Below are positions 53,636 through 63,780 of a DNA stretch of 64,000 bases, one piece after another. The DNA is taken from assembly GCA_963576725.1 (NCBI GenBank), contig OY755239.1:56897953-56961952 (forward strand), given 5' to 3'. Within the stretch, counting starts at the first letter, position 1, and the number at the start of each line of letters is the position of its first letter. The translations under genes were made by a program, and so were the position numbers. This DNA comes from Azorinus chamasolen (Eukaryota > Mollusca > Bivalvia > Cardiida > Solecurtidae). Below the pieces are notes generated by a model, which saw nothing but the letters and a program-made list of their open reading frames with translations, had not been told where the DNA came from and did no database searches.

Positions 53636-53766
53636 TGTGGTTTGTTGTTGTTGTTTGTTTGTTTTGTTTTTTGTTGCTGTTTGTTTTTTGTTTTTGTGTG
53701 TGTTGTTGTTTTTTGTTGTTGTTGTTTTTTTGGGTTTTTTTTTTTTTTTTTTTTTGGGGGGGGGGG
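53636..53766. repeat. GTT-rich microsatellite ending in T21-G11
   Basis: Runs of GTT and GTTTTT lead into about 21 T and then 11 G. The short frames across it are artefacts. Confidence 0.9.
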
Positions 53767-54524
53767 TATTAAAAAGGAGTTCTATTTTATATCTTTCTTA
53801 AACGAAACCAAGACTGAAACTAACATATATTAATATTTTATAACCGATAAAACTGCAACGTGTGTTTGTTTGTCTGTTCTGTTAATCAGTTTTTCTGAAC
53901 TGATTAAATATGTTTACAGTTATGGTTGTGGTAGAAAACCATTACCGAAAGTCAATCAAACCAATACATTCTTCATTATCATAAAGCAGTAAAAAGGAAA
54001 ATATAACAATATTTCCTAACGAGCCTACGACACACATTCGTTTTCTTTTACAAACTTCAGTCAATAGTGTTGTACCTCGCTATAATACTCAGTTTTTATA
54101 TCATTTTATAAGTATAGGGTGGGAACTCAGCTACAACTCGGAAAGGTAATCCGGTGGCAAGTTCAATAACCAATTATACAAACCATTAATAGTTTGCCCC
54201 AAATTTGTGAAAATATGATACTTCGCAATTTGATGCCAATTTGTTCGCAAATATACGAAATGGAATCATGGAAATAATTACCCCTTATAATACACAAATT
54301 GTAATAAATTTCAAGCAATAGTTAACATAGATTAGAAACAACATGTCAATAAAATATGAAATAATATAAAAGTTATAATTATAGTAAATTCTAAATCAGT
54401 TACCGTTCGTAGTTGTAGTTTTATGTCGCCAAAGATACTGGAGATGAAAGTTCCGATGTTAATCCATTGCGTTCCTCACGAGCAGTCCTTGCACAGTTCA
54501 TTCACAGTTAAAAAGCTTAATCCT
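53767..54524. other. No recognisable feature
   Basis: AT-rich sequence without gene or repeat supported. Confidence 0.5.
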
Positions 54525-54679
54525 TAATGTCTACTCAAATTTTGCTCTGGTGCAACAAGTTTTTGACCTTATGTCAAACAACTAGGATCCCAATGAGACG
54601 CCGTGTTACTTGGCGTCCGATCTGGATCCAATTTTTTTTCACAAACGAGTCAGATCGCTATTAGCGGGAAAAGGTTTAA
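54525..54679 (-). mobile_element. Family I MITE
   Basis: CAACTAGGATCCCAATGAGAC / TTGGCGTCCGATCTGGATCC hairpin, ACAAACGAGTCAGATCGC and TAGCGGGAAAAGGTTTAA at the right. Confidence 0.65.
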
Positions 54680-55239
54680 AGAAAACTCCCTTAAAATGTC
54701 ACTAACAGATAAGAAGGCGTCCCATTCCTACGATCAAAAGGTGCATTACTCTACATTCAACCAACATTACTATTTATAAAGTTCAGTATAAATGCACCCT
54801 CTGTACAAATGTAATCCAAGACAATAGGTATTGAATCCGCTGCTGGCTGGATGTACCATCAATATTTTTCAGTCCAATAGTGCTTTATAACACATTAACA
54901 CAAGACAGTGTTGTTCAACTTACCCTGAAAATGGTTACAGTCAGTCAAATACCAAACCATGTATTGCAAAGACATTCACAACTAATAAATGAGACGAGAA
55001 TGAAAACTCAATATTTCCTTCCACTGCCTTATTGCACTAAAAATATTTTCATATTGCTGGCCTATGAGTTGAAGCTTAAACATACGATTTTCTACGATAT
55101 ATTACGGAGCTTTCTTTTCAGATACATGTATATTGGACCAAATCAAGAGTATTTATAAATTAGTCTGATCACTTTCCATGAGACATGTTGTTCAGGCTGG
55201 GTTTCGTTTTATATTCCGTTTATATGTCAGCCTTGTTTC
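54680..55239. other. No recognisable feature
   Basis: A 92-codon frame at 54880-55158 has no recognisable motif. Confidence 0.45.
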
Positions 55240-55575
55240 CTATAATACTTATATTTTGAGAGACAGCTTGCATAAGAAACGATGCATCACGGTCATAATT
55301 TGTAGAACAAAGATTGTATTTGCAAGGAAATAAAATGTGAATGGCCTTATAAGTAGCTGTTTGTTTGTGTTGATTAACGTCTTTGTCTGCCAACTATTGG
55401 CAGAGAGAGGGGAGCGCATGCGATGTCCTACTCTTATTATTGACATAGTTTTTCTGGTTCTTTTAGACGCCCAGTGTAAAGCATTAATACAGCGGATCTC
55501 GGTGTATAAAGTCACATCCGAAGGTCTTGGTCCGGCAGGAGATCGAACCCGGGATGTAAATGTTTAATTGCTATT
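55240..55575 (-). mobile_element. tRNA-related SINE
   Basis: On the minus strand CCCGGGTTCGATCTCC (about 55542-55557) resembles an RNA polymerase III box B. It is followed by CGGATGTGACTTTATAC, CCGCTGTATTAATGC and ACACTGGGCGTCTAAAAG, resembling a conserved SINE core known in molluscs and other animals. A tail with ACAAACAAACAG lies near 55360. Head (box A) is eroded; end points approximate. Confidence 0.6.
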
Positions 55576-55744
55576 TAAATGCCGAACCCTGACATTTAAG
55601 ATGAATGAATTTACCTACAAAGTTTGGGAAATGTCCATATATTACTATTTGATTATATTACTATTAGATTTATGTAGCCGCATTCAAACAGCAGCAAGAC
55701 TCGTTCAATAAATAACTATTCGCATGTTGTTGACTGACCCGTGT

Positions 55745-55830
55745 TTACATTTGAAAACAGTTCAGATCCAGATGAGACGCCGATTAATTCGAATCCAAAT
55801 TGTTTGACACTCTGATTGCACTTTTGAAAA
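55745..55830 (+). repeat. Family I relic
   Basis: AACAGTTCAGATCCAGATGAG, CGCCGATTAATTCGAATCC and TTGTTTGACACTCTG. Confidence 0.5.
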
Positions 55831-55884
55831 CAAATGCAAAATGTATTAAGTTTTGAAAACTGAAAATGTGGCATTTTCTACTAA

Positions 55885-55975
55885 TAATAATTGCATACCG
55901 TACAATTTATCACATTGGTTTCAACAATGACTTTTACCAAGGCGTCAAAAGGCTTCAGTAGAAGGAAATGGATTA
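55885..55975. repeat. Family C right-end relic
   Basis: TTTATCACATTGGTTTCAACAA, GACTTTTACCAAGGCGTC and AGAAGGAAATGGATTAG. Confidence 0.5.
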
Positions 55976-56620
55976 GCCGGACACCTTTCTAAACAAACGG
56001 AGAAATTGTACGGTATGCGAATAGTGCAAGTTGGTCAACTTGGATGTGATTTATGTCACATTTTAAACCATTCAGTACAAGCCGCACTCAAACATTGCTC
56101 TATCATTGACGACGGTCGCAGACAGACCCAAGCAGTGGTACAGTTTGATATAGGACAATCCGTTTGGGAAATACTATTTATTACAATGGTTATACAGTTC
56201 CTAGAAAAGTTTATACTATCATCGTGAACGGACGTATAAAATGAGTAACAGATGCTACAGAGAAACAGACAAATGGTGCCATGGAATATATTCTCTAATT
56301 TTTTTTGAAAACACACGGTTGTTAATGCCTATACAAACAATAGGACATTCACCTCAAGTATTGTTTATGTCACTCTTGTCGAATGTTTCGTAGCAGACAT
56401 TCTCACTTTTTACATAAGTTTCTCTTTAAAAATTCATTATAAAAGACTCCACATACAGACAATATTTTGACAGGTTCACTACATCAAAACGACATTAGTT
56501 CGTTGAACGGTGATTTATATGCTATGTGGCGCTCATGGTTTGCTTAAATCTTATTTTAGTTACTGAAGATTTAAAGTTTCCAATGAGATTTAAATCCATA
56601 AATTTATATCCAAACCTGAA
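55976..56620. other. No clear feature
   Basis: A 73-codon plus-strand frame and an overlapping 86-codon minus-strand frame lie near 56006-56316; neither shows a motif. Confidence 0.45.
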
Positions 56621-56622
56621 CT

Positions 56623-56870
56623 ATGTGGAGATGTTTGTTTTGTTATTGTGTTTTAGGTTGTTCTGTGTTTGTTTTGTTATTGTGTTTTAAGTTGTGTTAT
56701 TGCACTTGTTTTGTTAGTGTTGCTTTAGGTTTGTTTTGTGGGGTGTGTGGGTATGGGTGTGTGTTGCCTTTGTTTTGCTTGATTTTGTTGTTATTTTTTG
56801 TTTGTATTTTCTTGTTGTTTTCAAGAGTTGATTTTGCAGTTGTTTCATCGATATTGTGGTTGATTTTGTA
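56623..56870. repeat. GT-rich low-complexity region
   Basis: TGTTTGTTTTGTTATTGTG-type motifs recur; GTGTTTTAGGTTGTTCTG and GTGTTTTAAGTTGTG suggest old tandem units. The 83-codon frame is compositional. Confidence 0.65.
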
Positions 56871-57094
56871 CTAATATGAATGTGACTTTTATATGTCCGA
56901 TAACTCTTGGCATTTCATTTATATTCTAACAGTATTTTGATATCAATAAATATGCTGCATTACTACCGTCTAACACTATATTGACATTTTCCTAAACAGT
57001 TTGGCCCTTCATCGAGTGTCAATTATGGAAAGCTTCGAGTGTAATTTATGAAAAGGGACATTAACTTACAACCCGTTACGACAATAGTAGTGTC

Positions 57095-57212
57095 GGAGCA
57101 AATTTGGATCTGGTTCAGTTTTGACTACTTTCGATTCGACCAGGCTTTTGCTAGACTGTTGACAGAGTGTCAAACAGCTGGACCCAACCTGCAAATGCGA
57201 GTTAGGGTGATA
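57095..57212 (-). repeat. Family I deletion copy
   Basis: ACTACTTTCGATTCGACC, AGACTGTTGACAGAGTGTC and AACAGCTGGACCCAACCTGC, then CAAATGCGAGTTAGGG. The hairpin is deleted. Confidence 0.55.
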
Positions 57213-57229
57213 CATTTTATAATGGCCCC

Positions 57230-57365
57230 GAGGTTATAAAACATTTTGCTAGAGTCTGAGATAATTATCATGCATCTGATTGGTCTGATACTGTGCTTGC
57301 TCAGAATCTGACCAATCAGATACTTGAGAATGATCTCAGACTCTGGCTAAGAAGTTTTATAACCT
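57230..57365. mobile_element. 136 bp foldback element with AGGTTATAAAAC ends
   Basis: AGGTTATAAAACATTTTGC and its near complement GAAGTTTTATAACCT bound arms with GAGTCTGAGAT and ATCTGATTGGTC on each side. No target duplication seen; a weak relative lies near 32240-32320. Confidence 0.75.
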
Positions 57366-57785
57366 TGTACCATGGTTCATATCTAATGAATACTACAGCG
57401 TGAAAACGAGGCTCGTTGTTGTTTTAATATGATGTACAATGGTTGTATATTTTGTGAAGACCTACTAGGTTCAGAAATAGGGTTTTAAGTGTTCTATTTT
57501 CGTCTTTATGTTTGGTTATTGACCCATTTGCATGTTTGGTTATTGACCCCTTCACAGGTACGCTTCCGCCTTTGCTTGCACGATGACAGGTCGATGGTAG
57601 TATTCTATGATGATATACTCTTAAACCCAGAAACGGGATGAGTTTACCAGACTCACATATTGCCTTTACTCTGCCATGCGCTCATCGGCTTCCCTGTAGT
57701 TGCTCTGACTTCAGCGAAGTCATTGAGTACATAATTGACGGACTTTCCCAGTTTTTGTCATGCTATGTTATACATATTGTCCTGT
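57366..57785. other. No clear feature
   Basis: Unique-looking sequence; the last 100 bp may belong to the SINE-like unit that follows. Confidence 0.4.
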
Positions 57786-57799
57786 GTTTACCGTCGTCT

Positions 57800-58035
57800 A
57801 TGTTGTGGGAAAGTGTGTGGTTAGGACGTCCGTGAGCCGGTTTAAACCCCAGTGGTAATTGCCACTGACCGTTCCAAGGCGGTACTCTCTTTGTCACCCT
57901 TGCTTTTATGTTTGTTGGATGTCTTTGTGCCTTTGTGTTTGTGCTTTTGTTTGTGTTTGATGTTTTCTTCTCGTGTGTTTGTATGTGTGCGCGCGCGTGT
58001 GTGCGTGTGCGGATATATTGTTTGCTTTCTGTTGG
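57800..58035 (+). mobile_element. Probable SINE fragment with GT-rich tail
   Basis: GGTTAGGACGTCCGTGAGCC, GGTTTAAACCCCAG and AATTGCCACTGACCGTTCC look like a tRNA-derived SINE head: GGTTTAAACCC resembles box B. It is followed by a tail of TTTGTGTTTGTG and GTGTGCGCGCGCG. Box spacing is shorter than in a true tRNA, so this may be a core part. Confidence 0.45.
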
Positions 58036-58260
58036 TGTTTTGGTGTTGGTTGCGGTTTTTGTATGATTTTTCCTGCTTGACTTTACGTTCACATGCAATA
58101 CAAATTCTTAATAACGTTATCTCCAAATGACTGCAGAACAAACTGGCTTATTCTCCACTGAATATGATTTCAATAAATCGATGTATATTGCAGTTCTAGG
58201 AAATAACTCATGCAAACTGTATATATGTCGTCTTCAGAATATTACGGTCTTTTATTTCTT

Positions 58261-58482
58261 TTAACCATTTACTCCATGAATATTTATGCAAGAAATAATG
58301 ACATCATGAATATTGATTAGATTTGTTTATAATGACACACGAACGCAGAGTGTTTTGCTTTTATAAAAACTGTAGAATCAGATCTATGTCATGCCATAAG
58401 CAAACAGAGCAGAGCCGTCTCATGTGGGTCTAATCGTGTTTGTACAGACATAGAAAGGCGTATGTTTGGAGTAAAGTGTTAA
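58261..58482 (+). mobile_element. Family K TTAA MITE
   Basis: TTAACCATTTACTCCATGAA and TTTGGAGTAAAGTGTTAA ends; long arm GAAATAATGACATCATGAATA. One hairpin side is deleted (GCAGAGCCGTCTCATGTGGG). Confidence 0.82.
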
Positions 58483-58509
58483 GTATACAGTCAGTTAGTC
58501 ACATACATG

Positions 58510-58560
58510 ATCTTGAAGAGACGCCGTAGGACTCGGCGTCGTAACTGAGGCCGAACTCTT
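58510..58560. repeat. Family I-type hairpin relic
   Basis: GATCTTGAAGAGACGCCGTAG / GACTCGGCGTCGTAACTG. Confidence 0.45.
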
Positions 58561-58754
58561 TTTCTCTTTGGAACTAGCATAAGCCAGTCCGTTTATTTAT
58601 ATTTTACATAACCAAACGCTTTGTATATAATCAGAACATTGTTGTTAGCGTACACAATGGTAGTCGAGCATCTCATCTTGGCACGAGTTTAGATTTAGAA
58701 ATAAATACGACATTGGAATTTATATTCTTTGGTGACCTATCATAAATTGGTATG

Positions 58755-59103
58755 TTAACCCTTACCCTGTTGTGCAAATAATCTCAACTTTGGATGTTCT
58801 GTTTTGATAACCTCCAATTAATTAAACACACTCCCTCCTGCTGACGCGGTGTTGACGCATCTGTAAAAGTCATTTTTGGAAACCACTGTGATCCACTGGA
58901 GCAAATGTTCTATTTATCACAAAGGTTTCAAAACAACACAAGTCTAAACCTTTCCTGTTCTCTTTTAAATGTTCCGTTTTGGTAGATTCATTCAAAGAGG
59001 TTGGTTCTAACAATAGTCTAGGAGGGAATGTGTTAGCTTTTGAGAAACTTTTGAAACAACTTGGAGTTACTTGGCCTCTCAATTGGAATCAACATGTTTG
59101 ATG
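58755..59103 (-). mobile_element. Family I, interrupted by a C element
   Basis: TTAACCCTTACCCTGTTGTGC and CAACTTTGGATGTTCTG on the left; TTTTGAGAAACTTTTGAAAC and GTTACTTGGCCTCTCAATTG on the right. Confidence 0.7.
58822..59036 (+). mobile_element. Family C MITE nested in I
   Basis: TTAAACACACTCCCTCCTGC to GGAGGGAATGTGTTAG. The hairpin left arm is shortened (CCACTGTGATCCACTGGAGC). Confidence 0.82.
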
Positions 59104-59579
59104 AGAATCAAGCCCCGGATAGAAGCGGCATAACAGCTTATATGAATGCAAGGTTATACAATGACATGTTATCTTACTCATTGACGTAATGTATTAAATC
59201 TTATAGTATATGTGTATATATGATTTACCATGTAATGTTAGACACTTGAGTTCTACATAATTATGTTATGCTTGCCAATAACCAATAACGATCATTACGC
59301 CGAAGCTTTTTTCATTAACTGCATTTGCATTATCGAGAAAAGTTATCCTTAGTTGCAACTGGAATATATGTTCTTCTTTCATTGAAGAACGCCGTGTTGT
59401 TTGATTCAATCATCTGTGCGTTCGAATTAATTTCACATCATAGTAGCCTATGTCTAACATACAGTAAGGTTTATACACAATATAGAACTCAAGGCACCGA
59501 TTCAGTTAATAAATCAGTTTTAATGTCAGCTTCAATGTATCTGTAGCATTCATTCGTTTAGCTACATGAATACTTTATA
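59104..59579. other. No recognisable feature
   Basis: No gene or repeat supported. Confidence 0.45.
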
Positions 59580-59733
59580 CAGAAAACCTAGTCTTGATAA
59601 GCAGATGGTTGATTAATGCAGGGAAACTATAATGTAACACCTTTCCAATCGGAGCTATCTGTCTTCGATCTGCATTAAGCTGCCACTAGTCTTAAAGACC
59701 CAGATTTAGATCGCTTGAATCAGGGTCTACTGT
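59580..59733. mobile_element. Family L copy, short
   Basis: CAGAAAACCTAGTCTTGATAAG to AATCAGGGTCTACTGTG; AATGCAGGGAAACTATAATG / CTGCATTAAGCTGCCAC arms. Confidence 0.6.
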
Positions 59734-59862
59734 GTTAGAAGTAATCACAGTCCGAACATGCACAAATGAAAATGGTTTAACCATATCTGCTGTATGAAAT
59801 AATGACTACTTTTACTCCGAAATTTACTCACTTCAGATTCGTTCAAGTTGTTTTGGAAAATA

Positions 59863-60092
59863 TTAATCCATTCCCTCCTATACTGTTTTTATACCCAACC
59901 TCTTTGCATAAATCTACCACAAAAGGAGCATTTACTAGAGAAAAGGGGAATTTTAGAGTTGTGCAGTTTGAAACCATTGTGATAAATAGAGCATTTGCTT
60001 CTATAGAAGCAAATGCTCTATTTATCACAATGGTTTCAAAATGTGACTTTTACAGAGACGTCAAAATGCGTCAGAAGGAGGGATTGGGTTAA
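59863..60092 (-). mobile_element. Family C TTAA MITE, reference copy (230 bp)
   Basis: TTAATCCATTCCCTCCTATAC and AGGAGGGATTGGGTTAA ends. The 72 bp at 59968-60039 is a perfect palindrome, TTGAAACCATTGTGATAAAT..GCTTCTATAGAAGC, without one mismatch. Confidence 0.92.
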
Positions 60093-60360
60093 GCGAGTGT
60101 CCCGATTAGTTAATATTCCATTTCTACTGCTTCTTTTGCACTATCACTGTTTTCATTCGATGTGCCATATTCAATATTTCAAAATATTTCCTCCTTGTTT
60201 ATTAAACTTATATTTTATGGATTCCTTGGAGATTAATTTGCTTTTGTATATTGCAAGAATAAGCATGCTTTATTGCACATTTAGATGAACATGCAACAAA
60301 CTGACGGGATGCTAACATATTAACTAAATCTGCCCATTCTGTATGCTTGTTGTGTGACTG

Positions 60361-60556
60361 GAGACTTACTCCATAACTAAACCTTTGGAAACAGAGCAGA
60401 CCCAGATTAGACGGCTCCTAGAGGAGTCGACTGATCAGAGTCTGCTCTGCTTCCTTGTGATATAATTTAGATATCATTCTACAGTTTCTACCATGGCCAA
60501 ACATCCCTGTGTCCATAATTATACTATTATGATAATATTAATGGAGTAAAGGGTTA
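60361..60556 (-). mobile_element. Family K MITE
   Basis: GAGACTTACTCCATAAC, hairpin GCAGACCCAGATTAGACGG / CGACTGATCAGAGTCTGC, TTCTACAGTTTCTACCATGGCC, TAATGGAGTAAAGGGTTAA at the right. Confidence 0.78.
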
Positions 60557-60817
60557 ACCTCGGTTTTGATTTGTGAATATGACAGTATAAAACCAGTTTT
60601 AGATTTCAGATAGCGTGTTCTAGAAAATAACAAAAGCAAAATGATAATACTGATGCTTTTCAAATACTCCATAAATTCAGTCCGTACGGTATATGTGTCA
60701 TTTTCAGTATTTGTAAACTTATTCTCAGTGTTTCTCAAATCTTACCTACTTAGAAGTTTGCATTAGTAAGGTTCTACTGATCTTGACTCTTTATTTGTTC
60801 AATGTTAAACAATATGT

Positions 60818-60905
60818 TTACCCTTTCCCTAATACAAAAAACTTTGTCGCACTTTTGTAAACAGGGCAGACTCATACGGTTTGTCTCAGCCCGAACATTC
60901 AATGA
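60818..60905. repeat. B/K relic
   Basis: TTTACCCTTTCCCTAATAC, GCACTTTTGTAAACAGGGCAG and GTTTGTCTCAGCCCG. Confidence 0.4.
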
Positions 60906-60943
60906 AATATTTACATTATGACAAATTAGTTTACAAATATGCA

Positions 60944-61163
60944 TTAACCCATTCCCTCATATTGATGCCTCTGTAAAAGTCACTTTCTGAAACCATTGTG
61001 ATAAATAGAGCATTTGCTCAATATGAGCAAATGCTCTATTTGTTACAATGGTTTCAACACTACATAATTCATAAAATAAATCCTTTCCTCTAGTGAATGT
61101 CCCTTTTCGGTATATGTAACCAGAGGGGTATGATCTCAAATAGCTTATGAGGGAATATGTTAA
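60944..61163 (+). mobile_element. Family C TTAA MITE
   Basis: TTAACCCATTCCCTCATATTG and TATGAGGGAATATGTTAA ends; hairpin CATTTGCTCAATATGAGCAAATG nearly perfect. Confidence 0.88.
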
Positions 61164-61302
61164 GTTGCCAATTAATGCATACATGTGTATTAGGGAAATG
61201 GTTAATCTGCATAAGGCTAAGCAACGTTCTGGTGCTATTCATCATTATGCTTAATGCCAGATATAAGATAATCGAAACACATATGCATTTTATCTAACAT
61301 TA

Positions 61303-61481
61303 CGGTAAAACCCCTGTAAACCGGAATTCTAGTCAGGTGACTGCTTAATGCAGGGTGAAAGTCATGTAGAAAGCTCCAATAGGAGCTTTCTGCATGACTT
61401 TCACCTTGCATAAAGCTGCCACCTGTTCACAATACCGATATTTATACTAAATTTAACTTCCGGTTTAGAGGGGGTTTACTG
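61303..61481 (+). mobile_element. Family E TA MITE, complete (179 bp)
   Basis: CGGTAAAACCCCTGTAAACCGG and CCGGTTTAGAGGGGGTTTACTG are TA-flanked. The core from CAGGTGACTGCTTAATGCAGG is nearly perfect with apex AGCTCCAATAGGAGCT; the left arm is shorter than in other E copies. Confidence 0.88.
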
Positions 61482-61850
61482 TAATCCGTTATTTTACCGA
61501 ACGGTATAGCTGCGTTTGAAATATTACAGTGCACTCTCAATTAGATCTACCGCAATAAACATAAACCCAAAATGTTGATAAATGTTTTAAGATATGCGAA
61601 TAATAGAAAACGGCGTACATGTATATATATTACAGTGTCGAATAGTAAATAAACGTGTCTTGATCTGCAATGTACAAATATTCTAAGTGAGTTTTATCCA
61701 AGATGCAAGCATTTCCAGACGTGCACTTTTAAGGATTCACAAATATTCTTTAGTGTATTTGATTTAGAGTTTAGGAACGTTTTAACCATATGCAAGACTT
61801 CTCTAATGTCAATAACTAAATCGACTCAAATATATTTCACACGCACGCAT
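61482..61850. other. No recognisable feature
   Basis: No gene or repeat supported. Confidence 0.45.
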
Positions 61851-61856
61851 TGTCAT

Positions 61857-61930
61857 TTGTAAACAGTGTAGACACAGATCGAATGAACAGTAAAGGAACC
61901 CTCTGGTCAGGCTCTGGACTGTTTGTCATT
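61857..61930. repeat. K/M-type hairpin relic
   Basis: GTAAACAGTGTAGACACAGATC and GGTCAGGCTCTGGACTGTTTG are decayed arms. Confidence 0.5.
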
Positions 61931-61984
61931 CCATTTTTTATCTAAGGGGTGCCTGGCCTAATTTTTTATTTCGTTATGTTTTAT

Positions 61985-62106
61985 ATTGAAATTCCTTTCA
62001 GCAAAAAGTTTAGACTCTGATCAGACGCCGCATTATGCGGCGTCTGATCAGAGTCTACACTGTTTGCCTACGTCCCATATATGGGTCGTGGGAGCAATTG
62101 GGTTAA
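61985..62106 (+). mobile_element. Family M hairpin element
   Basis: A perfect 47 bp palindrome (62011-62057, TAGACTCTGATCAGACGCCG and complement, single central T), then CACTGTTTGCCTACGTCCC and TATGGGTCGTGGGAGC, ending TTAA at 62103-62106. Start not resolved. Confidence 0.78.
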
Positions 62107-62499
62107 ACATTCTGAATGGAGGTGATCCCACGAAAGCAAAAATTGAAACACAAAAAGAGAAAATTGCAGATTCGGTTTTATTGAGTCTGTTCATGAGCAG
62201 TAATTGAAAGTGCGACACTGCTCACGCCCCCTAGCACCGGCTTAAGCGGTATTCAATTTTCAGAACAAGATGTACTGAAATTCATGATCTCGAAGGATCA
62301 GAAGGTATAACACTGAGAATGAAGTACGGGGCGACGTTTTACGGATGAAGTCTGTCACACTAAATAGACTCTATAAGTTAATACTGATGGGTTATTTAAC
62401 CCTGAATATCAAGAGTTAAAAGAGTTAACTAAGCTAATATTAAGCACACTAGCAATCATCTCTAGCATGCGTTTGCAAGTCTTTGATTAAATTTACTGT
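62107..62499. other. No clear feature
   Basis: May include upstream parts of the retroelement, but I see no conserved block. Confidence 0.4.
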
Positions 62500-63780
62500 T
62501 CTAATCTTGACCTTAAAATTGATAATGCAATGATTTCTTCTAAAATATATGACAAAAGAGATGATTTTGATTTTAATATTGTAAATTTCCCTCAACTTGA
62601 CGGAGATGTTCCCCGTGCCCCATCTTACGGGGTTATATATCTCAACTTATTCGTTTTGCTAGAACCCTGTTCATCTATTGACGAATTTAACACTCGAAAT
62701 CTCATTTTAACTGAAAAGCTGCTTAAGCAAGGATATAGATACCATAAACTAAGAAAAACTTTCTCTAAATTGTACCAAAGACCTATGATAAAACACAGAT
62801 AAGAAACTTAGACAAATCTCACCAAGTCTCGCGGCAAATGTACCAAATCACGCAAAGTCACGTTTGCAAATATCTCTAGTTGTAAGAAACGCTCAGGAAA
62901 TATAAGCATATCATTGTGTAGAACAATGATTCAGCTACAATATGGTACCTTGATCGTTAAAATCGGTCCACAAACAAAGACCCAACCCACCTGTCTGAAT
63001 TGCAATCTACTTATTTTGATGAAAATTACCTTAGTTTGCAATCAAAACTCAAGATTTCTAAAGATTCGCATACTTTCTTCAAAATAATATGGTATATTTT
63101 AATTGGAAAATGATTGTAAATACTAATAATAAAATTTTTATCACAGATAAAACTTTCGTTTTTTAGTAGTTTATAACATATAAGAGTTTGCCACGTGCCG
63201 AAATAAGGTATGATTTTAGCATGTACAAAATCTAACAAAGTCACGTTTGCAAATATCTTGGATGGTAAGAAAAACTCGGGAAATATAAGCATATCACTGT
63301 GTAGTGCAACTATACAGCTACAATATGGTACCAACATTGTTAAAATCTGTTCACAAATAAAAAAGTTTTACGCAAAGACCCAAAGAATAAAGTTCTCCTA
63401 GCGTTATATATTAGTTTCTTATCTATGTTTTATCATAGGTCTTTGATTGTACTATCGAAATCTCTCGCTTATTGGTAAGTAGCAATGTAATCACAAGGCG
63501 CTTCTGCGACAAGGTATTTCATATCCTGAATTTTATGGTGATGTGATTTACAAACTTCGTAAAATTATTGGACATACCCATTTTCTCACTTTGTTCATCA
63601 AAAATTCATTAAAAAGGGATATGATCCTGTAGTACTACAACATACTGCATGTTTGGTTGCCATCCCTTTTACACTTGGCAATCACGCTGGCCTCTTTGCA
63701 TGTACGCCGACAATAAAGGTTTAGTACTCTATGAAGGCGACTTCTTAAATCCAGAAACGGAAGGAGGACGTCGGATATCT
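62500..63780 (+). pseudogene. Retroelement reverse-transcriptase relic, split by a 670 bp insertion
   Basis: Before the insertion the frame gives YDKRDDFDFNIVNFPQLDG, PSYGV and LLKQGYRYHKLRKTFSK (62550-62770). After it come ALLRQGISYPEFYGDVIYK (about 63500-63555) and KLRKIIGHTHF. The frame is continuous across the insertion once the insert and one target copy are set aside, apart from one stop near 63476. Later blocks are in shifted frames and end with LNPETEGG-like sequence at 63741. It is the better preserved of two copies, and is still inactive. Family class (non-LTR or Penelope-like) is unresolved because the catalytic region is outside the fragment. Confidence 0.72.
62776..63445. mobile_element. 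670 bp inverted-repeat transposon with 7 bp target duplication
   Basis: The ends CAAAGACCTATGATAAAACA and its exact complement at 63426-63445 are flanked by ATTGTAC on both sides (62769-62775, 63446-63452). Inverted similarity runs about 33 bp. Inside are two direct copies of about 147 bp (62838-62984 and 63221-63381). A 103-codon minus-strand frame shows no transposase motif. A 7 bp duplication and CA start would suit P-type elements, but hAT-like is possible. Confidence 0.85.

Noticed and set aside
53581..53833. Hydrophobic frames resembling membrane segments
   Set aside because: Produced by GTT and poly-T runs.
57763..58141. 111- and 99-codon minus-strand frames
   Set aside because: They translate the AC-rich complement of a GT-rich tail; compositional artefact.
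63026..63337. 103-codon minus-strand frame in the 670 bp element
   Set aside because: It crosses a direct repeat and has no DDE or other transposase motif.
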